DNA of 64,000 nt, taken from contig JAJEBT010000097.1 of assembly GCA_022822405.1 (NCBI GenBank), forward strand, positions 1 to 64,000, in the 5' to 3' direction. Of the stretch, positions 29,363 through 38,274 are shown in pieces (positions within the stretch are counted from its first letter, which is position 1; every line of letters begins with the position of its first letter). The notes under the pieces were generated by a model. It was given only the letters and a program-made list of their open reading frames with translations, had not been told where the DNA came from and searched no databases. The DNA is from Alphaproteobacteria bacterium (GTDB lineage: Bacteria; Pseudomonadota; Alphaproteobacteria; MPNO01; UBA830). The position numbers were made by a program, and so were the translations under genes.

Positions 29363-30243
29363 CTCAGGGTCATCTCCGTTCCGTTGGCGGCGCGCGAGAA
29401 GGCCTTCGCAAGGGCCCGGCGCGTCAGCACCGCGGCAAGATGCTGGCGATACCAGGCCGGGGCGTAGACATCCTCCATGGCATCGATCTCGCGGCATTTC
29501 TCGGCAATGTCGGTAAACAGGCCGGTGGCGCCGGCCTGCCCGGCAAGCGCTTCCTCGACAGCGGTGACGCGCACCGGCGTCGGACCGACGCCGCCCACGG
29601 TAACGCTGGCGCGCCGGATCGTGCCGCCGGGCGCGACGTCGAGGAGGACGGCCGACGAGGTGATCGCGAAGTCGCCGTGACGGCGGGCGAATTCCTCGAA
29701 GGCGTAGCCGTGCCCCTCGGGCCAGAGCGGCACCGTGATGCCGGTGACCATCTCGTCGAGCTCGATCGACGGCGTCATGTAGCCGGCCGGAAACTCGCGC
29801 ATCTCGATGCGGCGCTCCGACCCCTTCCTGCCGACCGAGATCACGGCATCCTGCGCCATGCAGACCGTCGGCAGTTCGGCGCTCGGATCGAGATGGGCGA
29901 GCGAGCCGCCGAAGGTTCCGCGGTTTCGCGTCTGACGGTGCCCAACGTTCCGGATCGCCTCTTCCATGAGCGGGCATAGGCGGGAGACCGCATCCGAATA
30001 TTCGATGTCCCGTTGGCGCGTCATGCCGCCGAACTCGAGCGCCGCGCCGTTCTCGCGGATGTAGGACAGGCCGTCGATCAGGTTGAGGTCGATGACATGG
30101 TCGGGCAGCACGAAGCGCATGTTGAGCATTGGCATCAGCGACTGCCCGCCGGCAAGGAGCTTCGCGTTCTCCTTTTCCGCGAGCAGCGCCAGAGCGTCGT
30201 CGACACTGCGGGGATCGTGATAGGTAAAGGGAGGAGGTTTCAT
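29359..30243 (-). CDS. Molybdenum hydroxylase FAD subunit
   Basis: 294 residues of the CO dehydrogenase flavoprotein family. FAD-contacting motifs are LLAGGQSLMPMLNMR near residue 30 and RNRGTFGGSLAHLDPSAELP at about 105-125. No [4Fe-4S] insert as in 4-hydroxybenzoyl-CoA reductase is visible, which argues against that activity. The start lies one base after the thiolase stop codon and its end overlaps the [2Fe-2S] gene, so the module is tightly coupled. Confidence 0.92.
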   Translation of the reverse strand: MKPPPFTYHDPRSVDDALALLAEKENAKLLAGGQSLMPMLNMRFVLPDHVIDLNLIDGLSYIRENGAALEFGGMTRQRDIEYSDAVSRLCPLMEEAIRNVGHRQTRNRGTFGGSLAHLDPSAELPTVCMAQDAVISVGRKGSERRIEMREFPAGYMTPSIELDEMVTGITVPLWPEGHGYAFEEFARRHGDFAITSSAVLLDVAPGGTIRRASVTVGGVGPTPVRVTAVEEALAGQAGATGLFTDIAEKCREIDAMEDVYAPAWYRQHLAAVLTRRALAKAFSRAANGTEMTLR

Positions 30244-30244
30244 C

Positions 30245-31384
30245 TCAGGTCGCAAACATGTGAATGGAACAGGCGCCGTGGTCGAAACCGGAGATGCCGC
30301 CGCCGGTGCAGTGGGTGAGGCCGACGCGGGCATCCTCCACCTGGCGGTCGCCGCAGTCGCCGCGCAACTGGCGGACGACCTCGACGACTTGGGCGGCTCC
30401 GGTAGCGCCGATGGGATGGCCTTTCGAAAGGAGGCCGCCCGACGGATTGACCGGGATGCGGCCGCCGAGCGAGGTCTCGCCGTCTTCGAGCAGGCCTGCC
30501 GCGTCACCGCGTTCACAGAAACCGAGCGCCTCGTAATAGAGGAGTTCGGCGATGGTGAAGGCGTCGTGCACCTCGGCCACGTCCACGTCCTCGGGGCCGA
30601 TCGCGGCCTCCTCGTAGGCCTGGCGGGCGCCGCGAACAGTGATCTCCGGGCTGGTCATGTCGCGGAAGCCCGTCATGTACTTGCCTGAATTCACCTCCGA
30701 GCAGGCGACCCGTATCGGCGCGGCGGTGTATTTTCGGGCGGTCTTCGCCGAACACACGATGGCAGCCGCGGCACCGTCTCCCGATGGGCAGCAATGGAGC
30801 AGGGTGAACGGGTCGGCGATCGGACGCGCCGACATGACCTCGTCGACGGTGACCTCGTTGCGGTACTGGGCGTCGGGATTCCGCGACCCGTGCCGGTGGG
30901 CCTTGACGGCGACGCCTGCGAGTTGCTTCTCGGTCAGGCCGTAATCGTGCATGTAGCGCCGTGCGCGCATGCCGTAGAGCGCCGGCATCACGAGCCCGTG
31001 GGTGACCTCGAAATCCTCCCGTTCAAGCGGCAGTGTGCCGCCGCCGAACTTGGTTAGTTTCTCGACGCCGAGTACCAGCACCATGTCGTAGGCGCCGGCG
31101 GCGACCGCGATGTAGGCTTGGCGGAAGGCCGTCGACGACGAGGAGCAGGCGTTTTCGACATTGGTGATCGGCAAACCGGTTATCCCGAGCATCTTGAGCA
31201 CGCGTTGGCCGGCCATCATGCCGCCGAGCGCGGTTCCACAATAGGCTGCCTCGATGTCCCGCTTGTCGACACCGGCGTCTTCGATCGCCTGCTTCACGGC
31301 AGGCCAGCCGATCTCCGCGAGCGACCGGTCGCGATACTTGGCGAACGGCGTCAGCCCGACACCGATCACGCACACCTCTCCCAT
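30245..31384 (-). CDS. Thiolase-fold acetyltransferase (SCP2-type), possible retro-aldolase
   Basis: 379 residues of the thiolase superfamily. A cysteine in ENACSSSSTAFRQA sits at the nucleophile position, GHPIGATG gives the catalytic histidine, and HCTGGGISG supplies the second cysteine. It starts one base inside the stop of a DUF35 gene. Thiolase-DUF35 pairs are known from steroid side-chain degradation (Ltp2-ChsH2), where they act as retro-aldolases, so C-C bond cleavage of a CoA thioester is possible here as well as true thiolysis. The frame continues to 31726 as a shadow. Confidence 0.85.
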   Translation of the reverse strand: MGEVCVIGVGLTPFAKYRDRSLAEIGWPAVKQAIEDAGVDKRDIEAAYCGTALGGMMAGQRVLKMLGITGLPITNVENACSSSSTAFRQAYIAVAAGAYDMVLVLGVEKLTKFGGGTLPLEREDFEVTHGLVMPALYGMRARRYMHDYGLTEKQLAGVAVKAHRHGSRNPDAQYRNEVTVDEVMSARPIADPFTLLHCCPSGDGAAAAIVCSAKTARKYTAAPIRVACSEVNSGKYMTGFRDMTSPEITVRGARQAYEEAAIGPEDVDVAEVHDAFTIAELLYYEALGFCERGDAAGLLEDGETSLGGRIPVNPSGGLLSKGHPIGATGAAQVVEVVRQLRGDCGDRQVEDARVGLTHCTGGGISGFDHGACSIHMFAT

Positions 31385-31824
31385 CACGCGTTCTCCATCC
31401 CGCTGTTTGCCGGTCGGAAGGCGTAACTCTCGACCGCTGCACCGTCGCCGGCGGTTCCGAGCCTTGCGGTCGTCAGCCGGACCGGTGAATCCATCTCCAG
31501 CGCCCCAGCATCTGCGCCGGTGATGTGCGCGAACACGCGCACCCCTTCGGGGAGGTCGACATAACCGGCGATATAGGGCGTGTCCCATTCTGCAGGCGCG
31601 ACATGGACGACCGAGAACGCGTAGAGGCTGCCCTCTGGAGAGAGCTCGAGTTCGCGGACATCTTCGGACATGCATTCGCTGCAGACCGGAGCCGGTGGGA
31701 ACGCGCGCGCACCGCAATTGCCGCAAACGATCCCTACCAATCGCGGATTGCCGTCATCGGCAACGCGCATGGCGTCGCCGGCGAGCAGAACTGGCGCATC
31801 GGGATTGTGGTCCGCATCGGGCAT
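31384..31824 (-). CDS. DUF35 Zn-ribbon / OB-fold acyl-CoA-binding protein
   Basis: 146 residues. A rubredoxin-like zinc ribbon (CGNCGARAFPPAPVCSEC) at about 34-51 is followed by the OB-fold domain. Such proteins pair with thiolases or acyl-CoA dehydrogenase-like subunits and hold the CoA substrate. The next gene is the thiolase and the two overlap (TGATG), supporting a physical complex. The Rieske oxygenase gene lies 30 bases upstream. Confidence 0.88.
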   Translation of the reverse strand: MPDADHNPDAPVLLAGDAMRVADDGNPRLVGIVCGNCGARAFPPAPVCSECMSEDVRELELSPEGSLYAFSVVHVAPAEWDTPYIAGYVDLPEGVRVFAHITGADAGALEMDSPVRLTTARLGTAGDGAAVESYAFRPANSGMENA

Positions 31825-31854
31825 GGTCGAGTCTTCCGGCAGTGTTTCCGGGTT

Positions 31855-32973
31855 CTAGCAAGCGCCCGTTTCTGCGGCAAGCTGCGCGGCGACGAGGCGC
31901 CGGGCGAGGAGCCCGGCACTGTCGCCGCCAATGTCGACAAACCCGGTCCGGCCGCTGCGGTCCAGCATCGCCTGCTGCTCGGCCAGGACCTCGACATCCT
32001 CGGCAAAGGTCGCAGATGCGCCCTTGGCGAGAAGTTCCGTAAGCGCGTCGTCGTCGAGTCGGAAGTTCCGTGCGTAGCCCCAGAAATAGAGCGTGGTCCG
32101 GTCGGTCTCGGGCGTGATGCCGTGCAGCGACCGGATTTCGATGCCCTGTGAACGGTCTCCCTCGGGCGCGCCGGTGCCGGCGAGGGCGCAACCGATGTCG
32201 AACGTGACGCTGGACGGCGCCGTGTAGCTGCAGTTCATCCAGCGGTCGACATTTCCGCCGAAACCGCCGTAGGCGCGGTCGAACAGCGGCGGCGGCGGCG
32301 AATCCATGATCCAGCGGGTGATCTCGAGTCGGTTCTCGCACCTCTCGGTGCTGGACGGAATGTCTGCGATAGCGTCGGTGCCGATGGTGCGGCGATGGAC
32401 GAACTGGAGGTGCGAGAAGTCAAGGAGATTGTCGACCAGGAGCTGGTAATGCGCCTTGAGGTGGAACTCGCCCACGGGCGCAGTCCAGTCAGGGGAATCG
32501 AGCCAGCGATAGTCGGGAATCTGGCCGGGGTCGGCCCGTCCGGGATCGCCCATCCATACCCATATCCAGCGGTGGCGTTCGACCGCGGGAAAGGCCGGGA
32601 CGTGAGCACCCGGGGGTATTCGTGCCTGACCCGGTATCTTCACGCATTGCCCCGTGGCGTCGAATTCGAGGCCGTGATAGCCGCACTGCAGGGTCCGTCC
32701 TGTTATGCGTCCGAGAGAGAGCGGTACATGCCGGTGGCAGCAGCGGTCCTCAAGTGCGACGGGAATGCCGTCCTCCGTTCGCCACAGGACCAGCGGCTCA
32801 TTGAGGAGCGTGCGGCCGAGGGGTGCCGATCGCGTGACGTCGTCCGCCCAGGCAGCGATGTACCAGGCGTTCCGGACAAAGCGGGATCTGCCATCAGGCC
32901 CGTCCGCGGCGTTCATGCCGTCGCTTGCGGGCGGGCGCGGTTCCTGGAGCCGCGCCGACGCCGATGTGGCCAT
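31855..32973 (-). CDS. Rieske non-heme iron oxygenase (VanA-like), operon a
   Basis: 372 residues. The Rieske cluster ligands are in DRCCHRHVPL and CGYHG; the mononuclear iron motif DNLLDFSHLQFVH lies near residue 190. Relatives (vanillate O-demethylase, related ring hydroxylases) demethylate or hydroxylate aromatic compounds and need a reductase; none is encoded nearby, so one must be supplied from elsewhere. ATG 32973 has GAGG at seven bases. It lies 110 bases downstream of the MaoC gene. A paralogue of the same type is at 56046-57071. Confidence 0.88.
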   Translation of the reverse strand: MATSASARLQEPRPPASDGMNAADGPDGRSRFVRNAWYIAAWADDVTRSAPLGRTLLNEPLVLWRTEDGIPVALEDRCCHRHVPLSLGRITGRTLQCGYHGLEFDATGQCVKIPGQARIPPGAHVPAFPAVERHRWIWVWMGDPGRADPGQIPDYRWLDSPDWTAPVGEFHLKAHYQLLVDNLLDFSHLQFVHRRTIGTDAIADIPSSTERCENRLEITRWIMDSPPPPLFDRAYGGFGGNVDRWMNCSYTAPSSVTFDIGCALAGTGAPEGDRSQGIEIRSLHGITPETDRTTLYFWGYARNFRLDDDALTELLAKGASATFAEDVEVLAEQQAMLDRSGRTGFVDIGGDSAGLLARRLVAAQLAAETGAC

Positions 32974-33083
32974 AAAGGTACCTCGACGGGACGGAAGGCG
33001 AGTTGCCGGTCACGACCACGGATCCAGACAACCGGTCAAGGTGAGCGTAGCCGTCCGTCCGGGCGATGTAAAGACGAAGCGGG

Positions 33084-33569
33084 TTATCCGGCGGGCCGGC
33101 GCCGCATCATGACGGTGTCGCGGGACGTGAACACCGGGTCGCCGCGCTGGTTCGAGATCACGAAGTCCCAGGTGGCGAGGCCGCGGTCGGGGCGCGTTCG
33201 TGACTCCCTCTTGGCAATGCATGTGACCTGCAGCGAGAGTTCGTCGCCGGCGCGGACCGGGCGCAGAAAATTCTGATTCTCGATCCTTGCCGCCCCGATG
33301 ATCGCGGTGTTTCGTTCGATGCTCATGATCATGCGCTGCTTGAGCGCTACCGTCAGTACGCCCGAGGCGATGATGCTGTCATGGACGCTGGCCTTGCCGC
33401 CGGTATCGGTGACATGCATGGGCAGAGGGTCGTAGCGCGTGGCGAATGTCGTGATTTCCTCGGCGGTCACCGTGATCGGCCCGGCCCGGGCGCTGTCGCC
33501 GACGCGTATTTCCTCGAACCAGGTCGCGGCCACCGGGCCGGGTTCGACATCCTTGACTTTTTTGCTCAT
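33084..33569 (-). CDS. MaoC-like (R)-specific hydratase
   Basis: 161 residues of the hot-dog fold. The MaoC domain covers residues about 15-140 with the typical ASVHDSIIASGV segment, where family members keep the catalytic Asp and His (D-P-L-P-M-H region and following). These enzymes hydrate enoyl-CoA thioesters. ATG 33569 was chosen; the longer frame to 33611 lacks a ribosome site. It probably heads the operon running to 26494, and it is divergent from yciB with 114 bases between the starts. Confidence 0.8.
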   Translation of the reverse strand: MSKKVKDVEPGPVAATWFEEIRVGDSARAGPITVTAEEITTFATRYDPLPMHVTDTGGKASVHDSIIASGVLTVALKQRMIMSIERNTAIIGAARIENQNFLRPVRAGDELSLQVTCIAKRESRTRPDRGLATWDFVISNQRGDPVFTSRDTVMMRRRPAG

Positions 33570-33683
33570 AACGGATGCCTTCGCTGTCCGGCAGGGTAGT
33601 GGAACAGGCACCTGTTGTGCGGCAGGTTCCGTGGCGGTTGCGGCGCCGTCCCCAAATCGCCGGCGGAGAGACGGGAACGAAAC

Positions 33684-34244
33684 ATGGCGGAAAACAAGGA
33701 AGACCCCCGGGTCAAGGCGTTCAGCGACTATGTCCCACTGGCGGCGTTCTTTCTCGCCTATGTGGGCTGGGACCTGTTTGTTGCGACGGCGGCACTGATG
33801 GTTGCGACCGCAGTTGCGCTCGCGGTCTCGCTCGCGGTCAACCGCCGGGTTCCCGTGCTGCCTGTGATCACGGCGGTGGTGGTCGGGGTGTTCGGTGCAC
33901 TCACGTTGGCACTCAACGACGAGATGTTCATCAAGATGAAACCGACCATCGTTCAGGGCCTGATCGCCGCAGTGCTGTTCGGCGGCCTGCTGTTCGGCAG
34001 ACCGCTGCTCAGGCCGGTCCTGGGGTCTGCCTGGTCGATGAACGATGCCGGCTGGCGCAAGCTCACCCGCAATTTCGCGGCTTTCTTCCTCGCCATGGCG
34101 GCCGTCAATGAGATTGTCTGGCGCACCCAGTCAACGGATGTCTGGATCTCCTTCAAGGTGTTCGGCATTCTCGCGATCACCTTCGTCTTCATTCTGACCC
34201 AGCTTCCGCTGATCTCCCGCCATCGCCTCGATGAGACGGGATAG
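33684..34244 (+). CDS. yciB: YciB-type inner membrane protein (septation protein A family)
   Basis: 186 residues with about five transmembrane helices and the conserved WRKLTRNFAAFFLAMAAVNEIVW-type stretch (here NFAAFFLAMAAVNEIVWR) and TQLPLISRH at the end. YciB is implicated in cell envelope maintenance and septation. The start is ATG 33684, the frame upstream to 33615 being a shadow. It stands alone on the + strand between two catabolic blocks and converges on the HpaB gene. Confidence 0.85.
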   Translation: MAENKEDPRVKAFSDYVPLAAFFLAYVGWDLFVATAALMVATAVALAVSLAVNRRVPVLPVITAVVVGVFGALTLALNDEMFIKMKPTIVQGLIAAVLFGGLLFGRPLLRPVLGSAWSMNDAGWRKLTRNFAAFFLAMAAVNEIVWRTQSTDVWISFKVFGILAITFVFILTQLPLISRHRLDETG

Positions 34245-34271
34245 TTCTCGGTATCGTTCCTGCCGCCGCCG

Positions 34272-35762
34272 TCACTCCGCCGCGAGCGGTCGGCGCACCT
34301 GCTCGATTTCCGGCGTCCCGTAGGAGGTCAGCGCGCCGTCGACGATGTCGGTCATGTTCTGCCATGGGCAGTTGAGGAAGTTGTAGAGCGTGTTGATGAA
34401 GGCTGGACCGGCATAGAAGCGCTCGTATTGCTGGTGCCGTCCGGCAAAGTCGCTGCCGAGCAAGTCCCAGCCCAGTTTCAGGAACTTCATGCGCTCGACC
34501 GCCGACTGGCCGGGAACCGACCAGTAGGTCTCGAACTTCTCCCTGAGCTCTGGGTCGGCGATCACCGAGACATCGGCCGGCATCTGGAACGGGCCGCCAC
34601 CCATCAGTTCGCGCACGATCTCGCAAATATTGGCGTAGTTCTGGGTACACCAGTGGAGCGCGCCGTACATGTAGCGGAGGTTCACATTGAGGTAACCGGG
34701 AACCATTTCCTCGGCGGCCTCGATCTGGCCGGCGATCATCGCGCCGAGGCCGGCTTCGCCGGCAGCCAGCCGGCCAAGCGTGTCGCGCACCGCGGGGACC
34801 TGAAGCACGTTGTTCAGTTCCGCCGACTTGTGCGCAATGCCGAGCAGGAGCTTGAGCTTTTCGTGAAAGCGGACATTGGACTGATGGTTGCCCATGATGT
34901 GGCTCGGCGTCCGGAAATAGATCTCGCGCGACAGCGGGGCATCGTTGTGGGTGAACACCCGTTCCCATGGAACCCTGACATCCTCGAACAGCACCATCGC
35001 GTCGGTTTCGTCGAAACGCCAGGAAAACGGCGAGTCGAACTCGGAGATCGCGTAGCGTTCGAACGGTTTGCGCGTCCAGATCGTGACCCCAGGCGCATTG
35101 AGCGGAACAGCGCAGGTGACGCTCTCGGCCGCCTGGTCGTCGCCGAGCGGCAGGAGGTTGCCGACCCAGGTCTCGTTGGAGAAGACGGCCGAGGTGCCGA
35201 GCATCTTCATTCCGTTCAGGATCACGCCGTCCGAATCCTCGCCGGTGACCTGGAGCGTCGGTACCTTGAGGCCCTCGCGCAGATAGAGTTCCGGCTGGCG
35301 GGCGCCCTGGGGCGGCAGCACCGTGTAGCAGGCAAAGGTGTCGTTGCGCCGCATATCGTCGTAATAGGCTTCGAGATGGGCACCGGCGCCCTTGCGGTTG
35401 TCGTCGAACAGATCGTGGCGGAAGGTCAGGCCGGTCACGAAGCTCGCCACGTGGTCGGGCGACCGGCCGAGCAGGCCATAGGACCATTCGGCGACCCGGC
35501 GATGGGTCTCGGAGCGTCGACGCAGGTCATCCTTCGTCTTCGGCTTGAGAAACCAGCTCGAGGAGAGCTCGCCGTCGTCGGCTTCGTAAGCCATGACATC
35601 GACATTCTCCGGATCGCGCTTGCGATCGTAGATCATCGCGAACGACTGGGCCGCGTTCCGGAACGCCGGGTGCGCGGTGACGTCCTCGACCAGTTCGTTG
35701 CCGATATAGACCTTGCGTCCATCGCGCAGTGATTCGAGATGCTGTTGGCCGGTCTTGAGCAT
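34272..35762 (-). CDS. 4-Hydroxyphenylacetate 3-hydroxylase (HpaB) family FADH2-dependent monooxygenase
   Basis: 496 residues, length typical of HpaB and 4-hydroxybutyryl-CoA dehydratase-related oxygenases. Residues such as GSDFAGRHQQYERFYAG near the C-terminus and the acyl-CoA dehydrogenase-like beta barrel around 200-260 mark the family. It uses free FADH2 made by a separate flavin reductase; no HpaC-type gene is seen in the window. It ends the - strand operon LLM monooxygenase, aminotransferase, thiolase, HpaB. Phenolic hydroxylation is likely but the substrate is not known. Confidence 0.85.
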   Translation of the reverse strand: MLKTGQQHLESLRDGRKVYIGNELVEDVTAHPAFRNAAQSFAMIYDRKRDPENVDVMAYEADDGELSSSWFLKPKTKDDLRRRSETHRRVAEWSYGLLGRSPDHVASFVTGLTFRHDLFDDNRKGAGAHLEAYYDDMRRNDTFACYTVLPPQGARQPELYLREGLKVPTLQVTGEDSDGVILNGMKMLGTSAVFSNETWVGNLLPLGDDQAAESVTCAVPLNAPGVTIWTRKPFERYAISEFDSPFSWRFDETDAMVLFEDVRVPWERVFTHNDAPLSREIYFRTPSHIMGNHQSNVRFHEKLKLLLGIAHKSAELNNVLQVPAVRDTLGRLAAGEAGLGAMIAGQIEAAEEMVPGYLNVNLRYMYGALHWCTQNYANICEIVRELMGGGPFQMPADVSVIADPELREKFETYWSVPGQSAVERMKFLKLGWDLLGSDFAGRHQQYERFYAGPAFINTLYNFLNCPWQNMTDIVDGALTSYGTPEIEQVRRPLAAE

Positions 35763-35814
35763 GGATCAGACCCTTTGTTTGGTCCGGCCGGGTGCCGGAG
35801 TTGAGGCTTCGCCG

Positions 35815-37020
35815 TCAGGCGACATCGTTGACATGGAAGATGGCCGCCATTGCGCTGTCGCCTGCGGCGCAGCCGTTGAACAGGCCGTAGCCGCCGCCGA
35901 GCAGGACCAGTTCCTCGATGAGTTCGCACATGGCGCGAAGCCCGGTCGGTCCCTGCGGATGCCCCCAGATCAACGAGCAGCCGAAATTGTTCATCCGTTC
36001 GATGTCGTGGCCGGTCTCGCGGCAGAACACGATATCGTTCACGGCAAAGGGATTGTGGGTCTTGATGGCGCTGACGTCGTCGAGCGCGATGCCGGCGTCA
36101 TCAAGCGCCTTCTGTGACGCGAGCACCGGCGCGTGGGGCATGTACCCCTTTTCCGTCCGCGCCTCGCCAAGGCCGGCGACGCGGATCTCGATGCCGGGAT
36201 CGCGCGACATCTCGCGCGCGCGGTCGCGGGTGGTCACGATCATCGCCGTGTTGCCGTCAGCTGGGTGGGTCTGGCCGGCAAAGGTAACCGTGCCCTCGGC
36301 AATGACGGGCCTGAGCGAGGCGAGCTTTTCCGGGGTCGTCGGATAGATGCCCTCGTCGCCGTTGAGGACTGCGGCGGTCTTGCGGAACCGGCGGTCCGGC
36401 ACCTCGAAGGGCAGCCTGATGTAGCGCTTGTGGAAGGCACTGTCGTCGGCCGTCGCCTGACCGTACTGCTCGTGGCGGAGTAGCACGACGTCGTGTTGTT
36501 CGGCAGTGGTGATCTGCCAGCGCCGGGCCACGTTCTCCGCGGTCTCGACCATCGCAAGCTCGGCATAGGGATCGCGGCTGAAATTGTCGATGATCCAGTG
36601 CTCGCTGGCCGGTTGCGCGCCTGGCGCGGAGGGGTTGGGGAATGACAGCGTCGGGCCGTTCGAGGTCCTGTCGGTAGTGACGACCAACGCCGAGTCCACG
36701 GTGCGGCTGGAGATCTCGCAGCGCGCGTTCTGGAGGCATCTGGCCGAGGTTGCGCAGGCTTGGCTCACGGTGGGGCCGGTCAGGCGGTCGGCGCCGATCA
36801 TGGCGGTCAGCCACGGCGTTCCGTAGAACGATTTCGGTTGGGGGATTGTGATGCCCAGTATGGCGGTGTCGAAACTCGTCGCTTCGATGTCCCGGTCTTC
36901 GAGCTCGGCGCGCGCGACATGGGCGGCGAACTCGACCGAATTCAAGTGACTCAGGGCGCCCTGCCACTTGGCAAATGGCGTGCTCCAGTAACCGCCGTAA
37001 GGGATGTAGCTGTCAGCCAT
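35815..37020 (-). CDS. Thiolase-superfamily protein with diverged motifs
   Basis: 401 residues. The nucleophilic cysteine region is VSQACATSARC, the His-containing loop is HNPFAVND, and the C-terminal motifs read GHPQGPTG (normally GHPxGATG) and NGCAAGDSAMA (normally CxGGGxG). All catalytic positions are kept, but the sequence is divergent from ordinary acetyl-CoA acetyltransferases. It is probably an acyl-CoA thiolase of a side pathway. The gene is 52 bases upstream of HpaB and 39 bases downstream of the aminotransferase. Confidence 0.82.
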   Translation of the reverse strand: MADSYIPYGGYWSTPFAKWQGALSHLNSVEFAAHVARAELEDRDIEATSFDTAILGITIPQPKSFYGTPWLTAMIGADRLTGPTVSQACATSARCLQNARCEISSRTVDSALVVTTDRTSNGPTLSFPNPSAPGAQPASEHWIIDNFSRDPYAELAMVETAENVARRWQITTAEQHDVVLLRHEQYGQATADDSAFHKRYIRLPFEVPDRRFRKTAAVLNGDEGIYPTTPEKLASLRPVIAEGTVTFAGQTHPADGNTAMIVTTRDRAREMSRDPGIEIRVAGLGEARTEKGYMPHAPVLASQKALDDAGIALDDVSAIKTHNPFAVNDIVFCRETGHDIERMNNFGCSLIWGHPQGPTGLRAMCELIEELVLLGGGYGLFNGCAAGDSAMAAIFHVNDVA

Positions 37021-37059
37021 TTCTCGATCGCCCTGTTACGCGGTCATTTGCGGCGCGGC

Positions 37060-38202
37060 CTAGCGGACATTTGCCGTGCCGACCGCCTGGTCAAGCGCCG
37101 CCTCGAGGCTGGCTACGGTGCGGTCGATGTTGTCAAGTTTGTCGAGCCCGAAGAGCCCTACCCGGAAGGTTCGGAAACTCTCGCGCTCGTCGCACATCAA
37201 CGGTACCCCGGCCGCCGTCTGCAGTCCGGCAGCAGCGAACTTGCTGCCGTTGTGCAGATCGGGATCGTCGGTGTAATTGACGACCACGCCGGGCGCCTCG
37301 AACCCTGGGGCGGCGAGGCTCCTGAAGCCGCGGCCGGCAAAGAGCCTGCGGACCCTGGATCCCAGCGTCTGCTGGTTTGCGCAGGCACGGTCGAAACCGA
37401 AGGCCTCGGTCTCCCTCATCGCGCTGTGAAAGCGCACGATGGCGTCCGTCGGCATGGTCGCGTGATAGGCGTGCCCGCCGCCCTCGTAGGCTTCCATGAT
37501 CTGCAGCCATTTCTTCAGATCGGCCGCAAAACTTGAACTGGTGGTGCTCTCGATGGCGTCCCGGGCACGCTCGGACAGGAGCACGAGGGCGCCGCAGGGC
37601 GATGCGCTCCAGCCCTTCTGCGGGGCACTGATCAGGATGTCGACGCCGATCCGCTCCATGTCGACCCACATGGCGCCCGACGCGATGCAGTCGAGCACAA
37701 AGAGGCCGCCCGAGCGGTGCGTGGCGTCCGCAACCGCCTGCATGTAGTCGTCGGGAAGGATCATGCCCGAGGCCGTCTCCACGTGCGGTGCGAAGACGAT
37801 GTCCGGCGTTTGGTCGGTGATCGTGCGAACCGCTTCCTCGATCGGCGCGGGCGCGAAGGCCGCCTGTTCGCCGTCTTCCACGGGCCGGGCCTTGAGCACG
37901 ATCTCCTCGGCGGGAATAGCGCCGGCGGCAAAGATCTGGCTCCAGCGGTAACTGAACCAGCCGTTGCGCAGCACGAGACACTTGCGCCCGGTGGCGAACT
38001 GGCGCGCCACGGCCTCCATGCCGTAGGTGCCGCCGCCGGGAACGAAGACCACCGCGCGGCCATTGTACACTTGGCGCAGGACCGCCGAGACCTCGGTCAT
38101 GACCGTCTGGAAACTGCGGGACATATGGTTCAGCGAGCGGTCGGTGAAGACCACCGAGTATTCGAGAAGGCCGTCCGGATCGATGTCGGTCAGTCCTGGC
38201 AT
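37060..38202 (-). CDS. Class V PLP-dependent aminotransferase (serine-pyruvate / alanine-glyoxylate type)
   Basis: 380 residues. The PLP lysine is in ISAPQKGWSASP, the pyridine-binding aspartate in LFVLDCIASGAMWVD, and the N-terminal PGGGTYGMEAVARQ binds phosphate. This fold covers serine-pyruvate, alanine-glyoxylate and 2-aminoethylphosphonate transaminases, so the amino acceptor cannot be fixed. In this operon it may remove an amino group from a ring-cleavage or side-chain intermediate. The ribosome site AGGGAGACGACC lies before ATG 38202. Confidence 0.85.
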   Translation of the reverse strand: MPGLTDIDPDGLLEYSVVFTDRSLNHMSRSFQTVMTEVSAVLRQVYNGRAVVFVPGGGTYGMEAVARQFATGRKCLVLRNGWFSYRWSQIFAAGAIPAEEIVLKARPVEDGEQAAFAPAPIEEAVRTITDQTPDIVFAPHVETASGMILPDDYMQAVADATHRSGGLFVLDCIASGAMWVDMERIGVDILISAPQKGWSASPCGALVLLSERARDAIESTTSSSFAADLKKWLQIMEAYEGGGHAYHATMPTDAIVRFHSAMRETEAFGFDRACANQQTLGSRVRRLFAGRGFRSLAAPGFEAPGVVVNYTDDPDLHNGSKFAAAGLQTAAGVPLMCDERESFRTFRVGLFGLDKLDNIDRTVASLEAALDQAVGTANVR

Positions 38203-38274
38203 GTGCTGGTCGTCTCCCTGTCAGCGTGATGCGCTTCTTAGCGGATTGATGCCCGGAACGCCAGCCGCCGCGTC

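Noticed and set aside
26494..30243. Aerobic CO dehydrogenase (coxMSL)
   Set aside because: The large subunit has VRGAGR instead of the AYxCSFR active-site loop that defines form I CO dehydrogenase, so only the broader family is called.
28868..30243. 4-Hydroxybenzoyl-CoA reductase subunits
   Set aside because: The FAD subunit (294 residues) shows no room for the extra [4Fe-4S] insert of HcrB.
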